Source of the DNA: Parapristionchus giblindavisi
Lineage: Eukaryota; Nematoda; Chromadorea; Rhabditida; Diplogasteridae
Length of the DNA: 64,000 bases
NCBI GenBank assembly: GCA_943737045.1
Contig: CALSFV010000011.1
Coordinates: forward strand, 1,550,001 to 1,614,000
Reading direction: 5' to 3'
Shown: piece after piece, positions 1 to 15,423 of the stretch
Layout of the letters: every line of letters starts with the position of its first letter
Numbering within the stretch: the stretch's first letter is position 1
Position numbers and translations under genes: made by a program
Notes under the pieces: model-generated
The model's input: only the letters and a program-made list of their open reading frames with translations
The model's database searches: none
What the model was told of the DNA's origin: nothing

Positions 1-535
1 GGCCAATATTCTATCATATTTTGGTTTTTCAACCATAACTTTTTTCGCAGTCAACCGTTTCTCTTCATTTTTTAGTATGTTTGTATAGATGGTACTGTGA
101 TATAGTAATACATTTTTTATCCATATTGGATCACAAACAACGGAATAGTGATCAATTTTCGAAAAATGACAATTTTCAGCGAATTCAGCACCTGGGCATA
201 TCGGCCATTGACGGCTCCGGGGCAACTTGGATTCAGTTCTACGTGTGGAATCTGTATGCGGCAATGACTGAGTGAAAGTATCAAGGCATTGGGTTGATCA
301 GGGTGTCGAAGGTGGAGGCGAGAATCGCAGCAGAAGTGCGCTGAACATGCTCGGACTTCACGGCAGCGTTCTTTTCCTTTTATATCTCCACAGCACGCTC
401 CAACTACTCCCATATGTGCAGGATGATGTTCAGGTTGTATGATTGACTATGTTCGTCCATCTCCCGGACCCTACTACCGCGAAACTAGGCGGCAATATGG
501 GTCGGACCTGCGCTTGAGATCGTTATTCCGAACCA
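1..535. other. No gene recognised
   Basis: No exon of the neighbouring pmr-1-like gene or any other recognisable family was found on either strand. Earlier exons of that gene must lie outside the window or have been lost. Confidence 0.4.
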
Positions 536-1026
536 AAACGAAACCGCGGCGGTGCGTTTCGCGGACCCAGGGCAGTATCGTCTTCTTCTAGTTGTTCTCG
601 TAGCTGTAGTGATCAAGAATTCTCTACATACGAAACAGGGGATTCAATCCGCGGCGGGAGAAGCATCCCCAGGCAAGAATCGGAAAGCACGGGTGATAAG
701 GGCCAGCGACCATCTGCACTGGACCCGCGAGCAGTGGCCATCAGGGGCAAGTATCGATGATAGCGAGTACAATCTCTTTCGTAGCAATAGTACGAAGTGG
801 TTTCGTCGTCCTACCGGCTTTCTCTTCGGTCCCAAGTATCAATGCCCGACGGTCAACTACGGTGGTGGCTGCTTCCTTGCCTGGGGATGCTTCTCCAGCC
901 GCGGATTGAATATAATGTTGCTGTCCCCTGTTTCGTATGTAGAGAATTCTCGATCACTACAGCTACGAGAACAACGGAGAAGACAATACTGCCCTGGGTC
1001 CGCGAAACGCGCCGCCGTTTCCGTTT
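536..1026 (+). mobile_element. Palindromic Tc1/mariner-type transposase remnant
   Basis: Two inverted arms of about 140-150 bp (roughly 536-676 and 877-1026) flank a short centre. Between about 702 and 905 the plus strand encodes a fragment typical of Tc1-family transposases: WTREQW, then a degraded DES region, RRPTGFLFGPKYQCPTV, and GGGCFLAWGCFSS. The right arm includes the end of that coding fragment and the left arm is its reverse complement, so the element is a foldback made from part of a transposase gene, not a complete Tc1 with normal short terminal repeats. There is no intact catalytic domain. It lies directly upstream of the first visible pmr-1 exon. Confidence 0.8.
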
Positions 1027-1054
1027 AGGTATATAATGTTGTGTGTGCTTACAG

Positions 1055-4386
<3,332 letters not shown>

Positions 4387-5572
4387 TCCGATCATTGATC
4401 TTTAGACTTTGGTCTTTGATCCATGACTGCTGTCGTCCCTTGATCCGTTGAATAGGTTATACCACTCTGATCTCGATATCTTGTGCTAGTCAGATACAAT
4501 TAATATATTTATTTATTTTCTGTCATTTATCGATTAATAATCATGATTAACCGTAGTCTTGATACCGTAGTCATATCGCACCACTACCCACACCACCCAT
4601 GTATACTGTATAGAGTAGCTAATTTAGTTTCATTGTATTAATTTATATTCATTGATGATGATTTTTTTCGTATCGATTACCGTCACTCTTCAATGTTCAT
4701 AAACAATACCGGTTACTGTACTTTTGGGCAATCATGAATTATCGATTGATTACTCGACCTTTGATCATCCCCGTTTCTCTCTACTAGTTCCTCTCCGTTG
4801 TTGATGATTGTATACCGTTGATGAATCATAGCAGAAACTCGATCGATGATTCCAGTCAATCAATCAATATAGATTTTATTGATTGATTAATCCATTTTAG
4901 AATGAGCATATCTGTCTCTTTTCGCACTAATTTTCCGATGTTTCATTTAGATTTTGATTTTTCCCCTACAGATCATCGGTTGTACTCATATTTCTATGAA
5001 AGATAGATATATTTATGCATTTATGGATTGTGAAAAAAGAAAAAAAACCGTTTTATTCTCCTTATTTCTGATAAAACGTTGTGTATGTACGTGATATATG
5101 ATTATGATTCGTGAGATGAGAAAAGTGAGACTACATTAAATCCATCATTGAAGTATTCTTTTATCCTTCTGATTTGCCCAACAATTAATATACATAGGCT
5201 ATAGCCGATATATTCGAAAATGGTTGGATGATCTGATGCATTATTTCATTTCCCACAAACTCTTATTTATCTGTTATTTCAAATGTTGTCGCATCTTATT
5301 GATCTGAGTGCGATCTGCCACTGAACTAGAAACACATTGAAACTGACACGTTGGACTGACTACGCTCGTTTCTGATATTAAATGTTTATCGTTTCTTACA
5401 ATCGCATGTCCCGGAATGGTAAGAGATTATCGAGTTATTGATTTTTATGATGACTGTAAGACGTACGATGTGCTGAAGATCATTATATCTGATTTTTTTG
5501 GCATTAAGTCAATCAATAGCTTGTTGGATACGGTATTCATTCATTCAATCAATAACATGGTCGTTCTTACAG
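4387..5572. other. pmr-1 3' flank / intergenic, no gene seen
   Basis: AT-rich DNA with TCAATCAATC and GATCTTT simple repeats. It is repeated almost unchanged at 14222-15423. I found no exon for the N-terminal membrane helix expected upstream of the ptr exons, although an acceptor at 5572 implies there was one. Confidence 0.5.
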
Positions 5573-5683
5573 TATTCGCGTTCCCCATGAATCTGCGCGA
5601 TCGTGTGCGCGATGGCGACACACTGACGGACTCACGAACCTACGCCGAGAGTCGAGCCCTGCGGCAGTTCTCACGACTCAATG

Positions 5684-5845
5684 GTAGGTACCGTATACTA
5701 TGTCTACAGTATACCATATACCGTATACCTGATGGCGTACTGTAGGTATGGTACTGTAGGTATGTAGGTAGGTACCGTATGCGCTGCGCCTACAGTATAC
5801 CATATACCGTATACCCGATGGCGTACTGTAGGCGCACATTATGTT
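5684..5845. repeat. Short palindromic intron repeats (TAC.GTA rich)
   Basis: The start of the e1 intron holds two related stretches of about 70-90 bp built on CTACAGTATACCATATACCG and GGCGTACTGTAGG. The same pair is at 15535-15690 in copy B and a single remnant at 18674-18720 in copy C. Confidence 0.6.
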
Positions 5846-6863
5846 TACTGTGAGTATTGTGGAAGTGTGAGCGAATTACTGCAGACCTATTATCGGTAAA
5901 ATTATGTTTCTAATTAAAGATATTCGTGAAACATGTAACCACCTGGGTGTACATGACAATTGTGTTAGGCGAAATTGTTACACCAATAATTGCTCTTGCT
6001 TTGGTGTTCGATGTTTTCATTCTTGACACATTAGACTACGAATGTGTTTATGATATATTCATTGATTGGAATATACAACCAAATGTGCACGATAGTTTGC
6101 CTGGTGTTTGTAGTTTGCCTGGTGTTGTTAATATAGATGGTAGTATATTAGTTTCTGACATAGATAAGTCCTCCGCTTTTTCTCATTATTTTTCTTCCGT
6201 CCAAACTCCCCCTCAAAGTTCCCCATTACCGTATCCTACTCATTCCCAATCATCTTTCGATCTCCCCTACATAACTCCTCAACAGATACTTTTAGCTTTA
6301 TCTGACCTAATACCTAAAGTGAATACATCTCCTGATAACATTCCTAATATTGTATATTGTAAATGTAAATACTCAATTGTTGTCCCCTTAACCATAATTT
6401 TTAATAAGACTCTTCTTACTTCTATTGTACCTAGCTTATGGAAAGTAGCAATTGTCAAACCCATCCCGAAAAAATCCAATAATAACAACATAGCTAACTT
6501 CCGCCCGATCTCTTTGACCTCCACTGCTTCGAAAATTTTCGAGAAAATTTTGATCAAAGAACTTACTGAATATCTTGAGTCGAATAATATTCTGGATTGT
6601 CATCAAGCTGGCTTTAGGAGTAGTAGATCCACAGCTACGCAATTATGCGAGTCCCATTCCTATTATGTTAAGTGTGTTTCTGCCGGTATTTCTGTTGATG
6701 TTATTTATTTTGACTTCGCTAAGGCTTTTGATAGTATCGACCATAAACTATTACTGCACAAACTTAAATGTATAGGAATCTCACCTCATATTGTATCTTG
6801 GTTTCATTCTTATTTATCTAATCGTTCACGATCTGTGCTTATAGGCGATTCCATGTCCCACCC

Positions 6864-7384
6864 AGGGCTGGGATTTTTTGAAAATAATTTCAAAAAATTT
6901 TTTGATCAAAAAATTCAAAAAATGGCTCAAAAAATTTTTGAATTCAATATTTTTTTGAATAAATTCTTTACTTTGTTTAAAAGGATAATAAGCAATTTAA
7001 ACACATCATTTTTAAATGAAAAGTGGTTAAAAAATCAATTACGCAATTAACCGACTTCTAAAACATGAAAATCATGATTTTTCACTTTTTAAAAATTCTA
7101 CGTCAGTGCATTGGGCAAACTAGTCCACACTAAAACCCTTGGAATCCTCTTCATCAAGACCGTGAAAAATGATAAAAATGAGAATTTTGTTAAGTTTTGT
7201 CAAATGTTGTTACAATTTTCCACAAATGTTTCACTTTTTGTCGTTTTGACGGTATTTTTTTTATATTTAATTTTTTTTTTGATTTTTTGAAAAAATTCAA
7301 AAAAAATTTTTGATTTTGAATTTTTTGAAATGGTCAAAAAATTCAAAAAATTCAAAAAATCAAAATCAAAAAATCCCAGCCCTG
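6864..7384. mobile_element. AT-rich foldback element, copy 1
   Basis: It begins AGGGCTGGGATTTTTTGA and ends TCAAAAAATCCCAGCCCTG, with extremely AT-rich sub-termini of AAAAATTC and TTTTTGA repeats. It is the reverse complement of copy 2 at 8020-8541. Confidence 0.75.
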
Positions 7385-7980
7385 GGGTGGTATTCTTTCG
7401 TCAATTTCGGCATTGCCGAAATTTTCGGCGTGCCGAAATATTTCGCGGCTTGCCGAAATATTTCACGGCTATAGCCGAAAATTATCAACCGAATCTCGCA
7501 AAAGACACATGTTTGAGAGGAGAATGTACCACCGATCATCCGCATGACAAATTATCAATCAACCACTAGACTATTTTGCTTCATTTCATTCTCTCTCCTT
7601 TATCTTCCTAGTACCTAGGAATATTGTTTCTCATTCTTTTTTATTCGTCTCTCAATCATCATTTGCCCCGTTCTTCTCTTCGCTGGTCGGTTGGTCGTGA
7701 TGCGGAGACGCCGCTCAAGAAAAAGACAAATAACAAAAATGAAAACGATGTCATGCCGAAATCCCTTACTTCTCCCCTTAAATATTTAGGCTTTCGAAAA
7801 AGTGCGCCGAATTTTTCTCTTACGATGGCTAAATCATTTTGCCGAATGTTTCGGCATTCGGAAGGTCTCTCTCATTTTCGGCAGACCGCTCTATCTCTCA
7901 ACGTGTGCGCGAAATTTATTTCGGAATGACGAAAAATATTTCGGCATCTGCCGAAATTGACGAAAGAATACCGCCCCTGG
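6864..7980. mobile_element. Composite hAT-like MITE inside the LINE (8-bp TSD TCCCACCC)
   Basis: The direct repeat TCCCACCC lies at 6856-6863 and 7981-7988. The outer element has inverted ends: GGGTGGTATTCTTTCGTCAA near 7385 and TTGACGAAAGAATACCGCCC near 7958-7977, with several GCCGAAATATTTCG-like palindromes inside. Its left end is interrupted by an AT-rich foldback element (6864-7384). 8-bp duplications and CAGGG ends are typical of hAT transposons; no transposase is present. Confidence 0.7.
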
Positions 7981-8019
7981 TCCCACCCTAGTCCCATCAC
8001 CTCTGCCGTGCCTCAGGGC

Positions 8020-8541
8020 CAGGGCTGGGATTTTTTGATTTTGATTTTTTGATTTTTTTGAATTTTTTTGACCATTTCAAAAAATTCAAAATCAAAAATT
8101 TTTTTTGAATTTTTTCAAAAAATCAAAAAAAAATTAAATATAAAAAAATACCGTCAAAACGACAAAAAGTGAAACATTTGTGGAAAATTGTGACAACATT
8201 TGACAAAACTTAACAAAATTCTCATTTTTATCATTTTTCACGGTCTTGATGAAGAGGATTCCAAGGGTTTTAGTGTGGACTAGTTTGCCCAATGCACTGA
8301 CGTAGAATTTTTAAAAAGTGAAAAAATCATGATTTTCATGTTTTAGAAGTCGGTTAATTGCGTAATTGATTTTTTAACCACTTTTCATTTAAAAATGATG
8401 TGTTTAAATTGCTTATTATCCTTTTAAACAAAGTAAAGAATTTATTCAAAAAATTTTTGAATTCAAAAATTTTTTGAGCCATTTTTTGAATTTTTTGATC
8501 AAAAATTTTTTTAAAATTATTTTCAAAAAATCCCAGCCCTG
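8020..8541. mobile_element. AT-rich foldback element, copy 2 (8-bp TSD CTCAGGGC)
   Basis: It has the same inverted ends (CAGGGCTGGGATTTTTTGA) as copy 1 but the opposite orientation. CTCAGGGC is present at 8012-8019 and 8542-8549, an exact 8-bp target duplication inside the LINE RT codons for VPQGSS. 522 bp, non-coding. Confidence 0.8.
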
Positions 8542-10297
8542 CTCAGGGCTCCAGCATTGGTCCACTCTTGTTCATACTATTTATTAATGATTTATCTGTT
8601 ATAATTCCTCTAGTGTAAAATACGGTATTTTTGCTGATGATCTTAAGATTTACGCCCCCGTTCCTTCCGAATCTAAATCTTTACAATCGGCTATTGATTC
8701 TATTGTTGATTGGAGTCTCACATGGAATATGACTATATCTGCCCCCAAATGTACTGTCCTCCATATTGGCCCTTTAAAGACTCGTACCCAGTATATTATG
8801 AATGGTTGCCCACTTTCCTCATCACCTGTTGTAAGAGACTTAGGAGTTCACATGAGCTCTGATTTGTCGTTTAATCACCATATATCAGTCATAACTACCA
8901 AGGCCAAAGCTTCTATTAATATGCTGTTCTTGTCTGTCCACTCTCGTTCCCATTCACTTTTATCTAAAGCTTATACTGTTTATATAAGACCAATTCTTGA
9001 ATCATGTCCTATTATCTGGAATCCCACCCTTAAATACCTGATCAATTCAATAGAAAGTGTACAAAGAAATTTCACATATAGACTTTTTGCTAAGTGCAAA
9101 CTTGCTCCCTTACCTTTTAACGAACGCAACGCTTTTCTTCAACTCCCCACATTAGAATATAGAAGAGCCATACGTGATCTCCAATTTCTCCATAGCACAG
9201 TACATAACTATTCTTTATTTGACTCCTCTCATTTATACTATATTGATTGTAATAGAATTAGCCATCGTTATAGGATATCACTACCTTTTTGTATTCCCAA
9301 ATCCCTTTCCACTTGGGCCTCTAGATCTCTGTCCACGTGGAACTCCCTCACCCAAGAGCTTGTCTCTTCCCCTCCCCATATATTCCGTGCAGGGATACTA
9401 AATTTGCCCCCTCACAATATTATAACTCAATCTCGTATTCGTCCTTAATATCATTATTCAGCTAAAGCTGCCACTCCCCAACCGAAATCGCTTAAGCGAC
9501 GGAACTCCATCACTCCCTTATTGCTTCATTCATTCATTATTCTTGATTTTAACTGATGGATAAAGAAATAAATAAGAAATAAAAATAGTTATTTTATTTA
9601 TTTATTCCATATATAGTCATAAAGATATTACTAGCAAAGGGAACTAGGAGACACCAGTGCAAAAATGAGAGTAATCATTGCAAAATAAGTCAATCAATAA
9701 CTCGATGAGTACGGTAATGTTCTTCTTTCCCTTCAGGAGATCCCATGATGATTACGGTAATTCTGCGGGCGCTAGATCGATCGTCCATGATCGACGAGGA
9801 CAATCTGATGCAGGCCGTCGAGCTCTTCCAGCACATCAAACAGACCCTATCTGTGCCCCCTGAATCAGGTTATTTATTGATTGATTGCAAATTTATATTA
9901 TTGATTTTTGGGGATTATTGTGTTTTGCCCCTGAATAACGAGTTAGACATGAGAGCAGTAAGATACGAGAGAGCAACAGGAAGAGCTATCTCCATGCATG
10001 GGATATTGGAAATATGTAGTTCTTTTTCTTATTTTTTTGCCTTATTCCACAACTTTATAACGATATCGGTGTGGTTTTGGGTACGCAGCAGTTTGGTATG
10101 AGCTAAGAACGAATCTTGAAAAAATGGATAAGTATGTCTGGTGATGTGTTAACTAGCCCTGCACAGAAGGGGACAGTGTGGTATGGATGCGACTAATACT
10201 TTGAACGACAAATGATGAATAGGTGATACATTTTCATACCCTCACAGCGTGAGGATCGACCCACTCATTTTCCACTCATATGGCTCATTTTCGGGTT

Positions 10298-11188
10298 ATA
10301 TGACACCGTTTGCGTAAGAGTCGAACAATGGTTGGCACAGGCCAAAAATTTTGATACCCTCAAAACTTGTGTATAGGGGTTATAGACCACGCTGATGAAA
10401 ATGTGCATAGTAATTTTGGCCCCAGTGGTCCCGCAACGCCTGGGCGGGATTACGGTAAGATCACGTTTTCAAGTCGTTCTCGGTCCATGGTTGAGCGAGA
10501 GGTATGAAAATTGGACTCCTGAGGCAGAATTCGATGGCGATGATGGTTGTCTACTTCATTTGTTTTGAAAATTTTCCAAAAGCGCTACAACTGAAAATTG
10601 TGATGGAGACGGTTGCGCCACTAGCGAGTATGACAGTTCGAACCGGCATGACGAGAGCATTCTAATGATGTATTTTGAGCCCTTATCTCCGTTGAGAAAG
10701 GTTTCATAGTCTCGATATAGTGATCTGCAGCTGAAGACAGAAGGAGGTAATCCTGTTTTAACATGTCTGAGTGGCGAGAGAGCGGGCAGTAATGAGAGAG
10801 TGTGAGGTAGCGCGCGGCGTAAACAACTCCCCGGTTCGAACTGTCATACTCGCTAGTGGCGCAACCGTCTCCATCACAATTTTCAGTTGTAGCGCTTTTG
10901 GAAAATTTTCAAAACAAATGAAGTAGACAGCCATCATCGCCATCGAATTCTGCCTCAGGAGTCCAATTTTCATACCTCTCGCTCAACCATGGACCGAGAA
11001 CGACTTGAAAACGTGATCTTACCGTAATCCCGCCCAGGCGTTGCGGGACCACTGATGCCAAAATTACTATGCACATCTTCATCAGCGAGGTCTATAACCC
11101 CTATACACAAGTTTTGAGGGTATCAAAATTTTTGGCCTGTGCCAACCCTCTCCCCGATTTGCCCGACTCTTACACGAACGGCCTCATA
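10298..11188. mobile_element. Long hairpin element in ptr copy A intron 2
   Basis: The inverted arms of about 330 bp run from TATGACACCGTTTGCGTAAG at the left to the matching CTTACACGAACGGCCTCATA at the right. The centre (about 10640-10830) is unpaired because part of the right arm is deleted compared with the copy at 19503-20475. Non-coding. A diverged single-arm relative begins near 60732. Confidence 0.75.
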
Positions 11189-12595
11189 TACACTATATAG
11201 GGATCATTTTGTATGTGAAACATTACAATTTAAGCGAAAAACGACGATTTTTCTAATTGAACCAACTATATTTCGAAAATCGACCCACTATATAAAATAA
11301 TCCGGTGAGGACGGGGAAAATGTATGATAGGTGTTCGCCTGTTGATTTCGCGCTAGTGCGAGGATATAGTGCTTAGGAAATTTGCTTCCACGGCTCGTTT
11401 GTCGTGACTGTTCTCAAAATATTATTTACTTATTGTCGTTATCTTCTTCAGCTCGATCCGGATGACCCAGGCAAGATAAAACATCGACTTCTGCGGCAAC
11501 CACTGCCGGCAGTGTGACGTCGTGGACTATTTCGCGGTAAGGATCAAAGATCAATTATCGATTGATTCCAAGAGATCAAAGATCAATTATCTATTGATTT
11601 CAAGAGATCAAAGATCAATTGTTTTCAGTTGGAACTGGCAAAGCATCGACGAGGACAGGGCAACAGTATCTTTGGGACGTCCAATCTGACCTATCCACTG
11701 GCAACACTCATGGGACAAGAGGTACGGTAGTTTGTGTGTACGGTAGGATACGGTAGAAGGGAATGCAGTATATCATTGTGGTGAAAGTGTGGGTGTGTCA
11801 TAGTCGTTCGGTAGTATCGATATCATACGGGATTCGTTTTTAACTATTTAGCGAAAGTACCAGCCCGTAAGATTCGTGTTGTTGAATGTATACATGTATA
11901 TAATTCTGTGATGTAGTTCTAGTGCGTTCTGCTGTTCTTCTACAGTTGTATCAATACTCAAACATCGGTGACTTCGATCGATCAGTCGATAATTCAGGTT
12001 CATCTCGAGCGAAACTTTTTACGGCGTCAACACTTCGTACGTGGCCGATCGTGACTACACCAACATTGACTACTGCGAGGTGTGATCTTTGATCTTTAAT
12101 CTTTCGATTGAAATTTGATCTTTAGTTTGATCTCTGATCTCTTTCAGTTGATCGTGCTCGCCTTCACCGCGGACATTCAATCACCGGAAGAGGAGGAACT
12201 GGTGGCACGATGGGAGGTGGCCGTGTTTGATTATGCACAGAAGAGAAGCAAGGAGGAGAAGATTGAGATGCTGGTGAGTTGAGAGACTGACAGTAAAGCG
12301 GACAGACTGACAAACAGACAGATACATGGATGAATCACAGGCTGACAGACATATGAATAGACCAACGTATATTATTGACAGACTGACAGTTTGGCAGAAA
12401 GATTTTTACAGACACGATTGATGGACATACTGACGGATGCATAGGTTCCTGAATCAGATTGACAAACAAACATAAACTGACTGGCAAATGTATTGATATA
12501 GTGGCCGGACTAACAGACAGGGAATATATTTTTCTTTCCATTATTAATTATGAATATCTGTCCAGGTAATCGGTGCAGAGATTGTGGACCTGGAG

Positions 12596-13560
12596 GGGCG
12601 CCTTGATGACCATTTGGCATGTGTTTAATAAATATCAGAACGATCTGACAACTTTTGTATATTGTTGTATTTTGGCGCTGGCGCCGGCGCCCTGGCGACA
12701 CTTGTTTTATCAATGTCCGATCAATTTGGCAACTTTTTGTACAATTTGGTATTTGGGCGCCGGCGCCGACATTATGGCGCCCTGGCGTTTGTCGGTCGCG
12801 TGCCCGATTACCGCGAGCGTTGTTGCAGAAAGTTTGGAAGTCGCGGGAGTCCTTGGGACAAATTTGGCACCGAGCCAACTATCGCTGGCACCATATCAAC
12901 TCTTAGGCTTATTCGTGGCACCGTGCCAAGAATAAGCCTAAGCCTACGCCTATGCTTATTCCGGAGATCGAACCATCGACAGATCGATCAGAAGACCGAT
13001 GCGTTATCCACTACACTACGGGGCTCGATGGCGGAGATGATCGCGCGCTTGTTATGGGGAGAGGCGGGTGCGCAGTCTGTGGAGAGGGGTGAGTGGAGTA
13101 TTTTTTATTTATTTATTTATTTGATACACCCGTGACAGGTGCGACAGCAAATACAGAAACGATGAGAAAAATAATTATAATAATGATAGAAAGGACTTGG
13201 GGAAGGTGACAGGGGTTAATCGATAGCTATCAAATCGCCAGTGATCCAGTTAGAGTGAGGTGGACGAAGCCTCAGAACGGGAAGGGGACCGTTCAGATCC
13301 ATGTGAGGGGTTGGATCATAATGGAATCACCGGGATAGACAACTAAAGATTGAGTACTTCGACTTGTAGAGTATGGGGAAGTTGTGGATGGCGAAATAGG
13401 TGAAATTTAATAGACTGAATTGACAATAGTGGATTACAGTAGAGGGAGAAGGAGGGGATTGATTGGTGGAGGAGAGGAAGAAAGAGAATGAAGAAGGGGG
13501 AGAGGGAGAGATGATATTTATCTCTATCGAAATAATAGTTTGGTAAATTTTTTTTTCAAT
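12596..13560. other. Unrelated filler between copies A and B
   Basis: This sequence has no counterpart in copies B or C. It begins where exon 7 of copy A is cut. It holds GGCGCC-rich palindromes (GGCGCTGGCGCCGGCGCC near 12674, GGCGCCGGCGCC near 12757) and an inverted repeat around 12905-12950 with TTAGGCTTATTC / GAATAAGCCTAAGCC arms meeting at GGCACCGTGCC. Purine-rich DNA follows from 13230 to 13520. No gene recognised. Confidence 0.5.
12961..13027 (-). repeat. tRNA-like (SINE-head) sequence
   Basis: On the minus strand there is a box A-like TAGTGTAGTGGATAACGC and a box B-like GGTTCGATCTC 30-35 nt later, with TCTTCTGA where an anticodon loop would be. The acceptor ends do not pair, so this is a tRNA-derived remnant and not a working tRNA gene. 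Confidence 0.4.
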
Positions 13561-13590
13561 ATTTGATCTTTGATCTTTGATCTCTTTCAG

Positions 13591-14221
13591 ATGTCAGCCG
13601 ATAACGAGATCACTCCCCGTGACACCACAATGACCTTCACTTGTTTCGTCCTCTATGACATATGGAACGCGCTCTCGTGTCGATCGGCGACCAAGTCCAT
13701 TTGGGAGATTGGACTGCTGAGGTACGGTAGTTGATCTTTGATCTCTGCTGAGATACAGTAGTTGATCTTTGATATTTGCTGAGTATACGGTAGTTGATCT
13801 TTCATCTTTGATCCCTACTGGATTACGATAATTGTATGATGTTGTTAAGATTTTGGTTTCATCATACCACTGAGAGTAGTGTAGCTAGTACAGTTTTTAT
13901 CTTAGTTGTTGATTATGTCAAGCTATATCCTTTTTCCATTCAGGAACAGTGCGTTCTGTCTGTCGGTCTCTGGTTCACTCCTGTGTCAATTGGCCGTCAT
14001 TTACTGGGCACCACTGCAGCACGTATTCCAGACGGAGGCGTTGACCGTATTCGGTACGATGATCTTTGATCTTATGGACAGATTTGATCTTTGATATTTC
14101 AGATCTCGTCTTCTTGACTGCTCTCTCGGCAACCGTGTTCATCTTCAACGAAGGGCGCAAATTGTATGAGCGACGTGCAGCCAACTTTATCCATCATCCC
14201 AAGTCCGTCAATCATTTGTAG
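13591..14221 (+). pseudogene. Duplicate of the last three pmr-1 exons
   Basis: Exons 13591-13721, 13944-14053 and 14103-14221 match 3750-3880, 4095-4204 and 4268-4386 in length, phase and sequence, with a few substitutions (for example MSADNEITP against [15 protein letters not shown] against NRAFCL, LSATVF against LSSTVF). The frames are open, but nothing encoding the rest of the pump lies upstream, so it cannot make a P-type ATPase alone. Similarity starts within a GATCTTT repeat just before the first exon. Confidence 0.88.
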
Positions 14222-15423
14222 TCCGATCTTTGATCTTTACACTTTGGTCATTGATCCATGACTGATGTCGTCCCTTGATCCTTTGAATAGGTTATACCAC
14301 TCTGATCTAGATATCTTGTGCTAGTCAGATACTATTAATATATTTATTTATTTCTCTGTCATTTATCGATTAATAATCATGATTAACCGTAGTCTTGATA
14401 CCGTAGTCATATCGCACCACCACCCACACCACCCATGCATACTGTATAGAGTAGCTAATTTATTTTCATTGTATTAATTTATATTCATTGATGATGATTT
14501 TTTCGTATCGATTACCGTCTCTCTTCAATGTTCATAAACAATACCGGTTACTGTACTTTTGGGCAATCATGAATTATCGATTGATTACTCGACCTTTGAT
14601 CATCCCCGTTTCTCTCTACTAGTTCCTCTCCGTTGTTGATGATTGTATACCGTTGATGAATCATAGCAGAAACTCGATCGATGATTCCAGTCAATCAATC
14701 AATATAGATTTTATTGATTGATTAATCCATTTTAGAATGAGCATATCTGTCTCTTTTCGCACTAATTTTCCGATGTTTCATTTAGATTTTGATTTTTCCC
14801 CTACAGATCATCGGTTGTACTCAGATTTCTATGAAAGATAGATATATTTATGCATTTATGGATTGTGAAAAAAAGAAAAAAAACCGTTTTATTGTCCTTC
14901 TTTCTGATAAAACGTTGTGTATGTACGTGATATATGATTATGATTCGTGAGATAAGAAAAGTTAGAATCCATTAAATCCGTTATTGAAGTATTCTTTTAT
15001 CCTTCTGATTTGCCCAACAATTAATATACATAGGCTATAGCCGATTGATATATTCGAAAATGGTTGGATTATCTGATGCATTATTTCATTTCCCACAAAC
15101 TCTTATTTATCTGTTATTTCAAATGTTGTCGCATCTTATTGATGTATGATAAATTAAATTAAAATTAAATTATGTCTGAGTACGATCTGTCACTGCACTA
15201 GAAACACACGCTCATTTCTGATATTAAATGTTTATCGTTTCTTACAATCGCGATTGTCATGTCCCGGAATGGTGAGAGATTATCGAGTTATTGATTTTTA
15301 TGATGACTGTAAGACGTACGATGTGCTGAAGATCATTATATCTGATTTTTTGGCATTAAGTCAATCAATAGCTCGCTAGATAGGTATTCATTCATTCAAT
15401 CAATAATATGGTCGTTCCTACAG
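14222..15423. other. Duplicated pmr-1/ptr intergenic region
   Basis: Near-identical to 4387-5572 with small indels, for example an added AAATTAAAATTAAATTATG stretch near 15150. No gene seen. Confidence 0.65.

Larger units (their letters stand above)
6097..9589 (+). mobile_element. 5'-truncated non-LTR retrotransposon (CR1/Jockey-like LINE), interrupted
   Basis: A reverse transcriptase reading frame is visible in pieces: 6097-6863, 7989-8019 and 8550-9448. Motifs: KPIPKKSNNNNIANFRPISL (RT motif region 1-2), GFRSSRSTATQL, YFDFAKAFDSIDH (catalytic Asp), VPQGSSIGPLLFILFIND, FADDLKIYAP (the second catalytic Asp pair), and a C-terminal region with IWNPTLKYL and VQRNFTYRL as in CR1-group elements. 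No endonuclease domain remains. The ends are set by copy B, where the uninterrupted site is found near 15945: both flanks match and the short direct repeat ATAGT occurs at 6092-6096 and 9585-9589. Two foldback elements have inserted into the RT, so the copy is dead. The subfamily is a guess. Confidence 0.85.
5573..12595 (+). pseudogene. Patched-related protein, copy A: broken 5' exons 1-7
   Basis: Exons: e1 5573-5683, e2 9737-9868, e3 11452-11536, e4 11629-11721, e5 11946-12079, e6 12148-12273, and e7 from 12566, cut off near 12595. They encode the first extracellular region of a Patched-related (ptr, RND/sterol-sensing) protein; the full family member is copy C. Damage is visible: e2 has one extra C before its donor (CCCCCTGAATCAG against CCCCTGAATCAG in copy B), e3 has an indel and stops in all frames, and e5 has two indels. 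e1, e4 and e6 are open. e7 stops abruptly after IGAEIVDLE where unrelated sequence begins. The e1-e2 intron carries a LINE, and the e2-e3 intron a long hairpin. It probably arose by tandem duplication and then decayed. Confidence 0.82.

Noticed and set aside
5926..7050. Single 374-codon gene
   Set aside because: It is the intron start fused by chance to LINE RT and to the AT-rich insertion; only 6097-6863 is RT.
13591..14221. A second functional pmr-1 gene
   Set aside because: Only the last three exons are present; no catalytic domain upstream.
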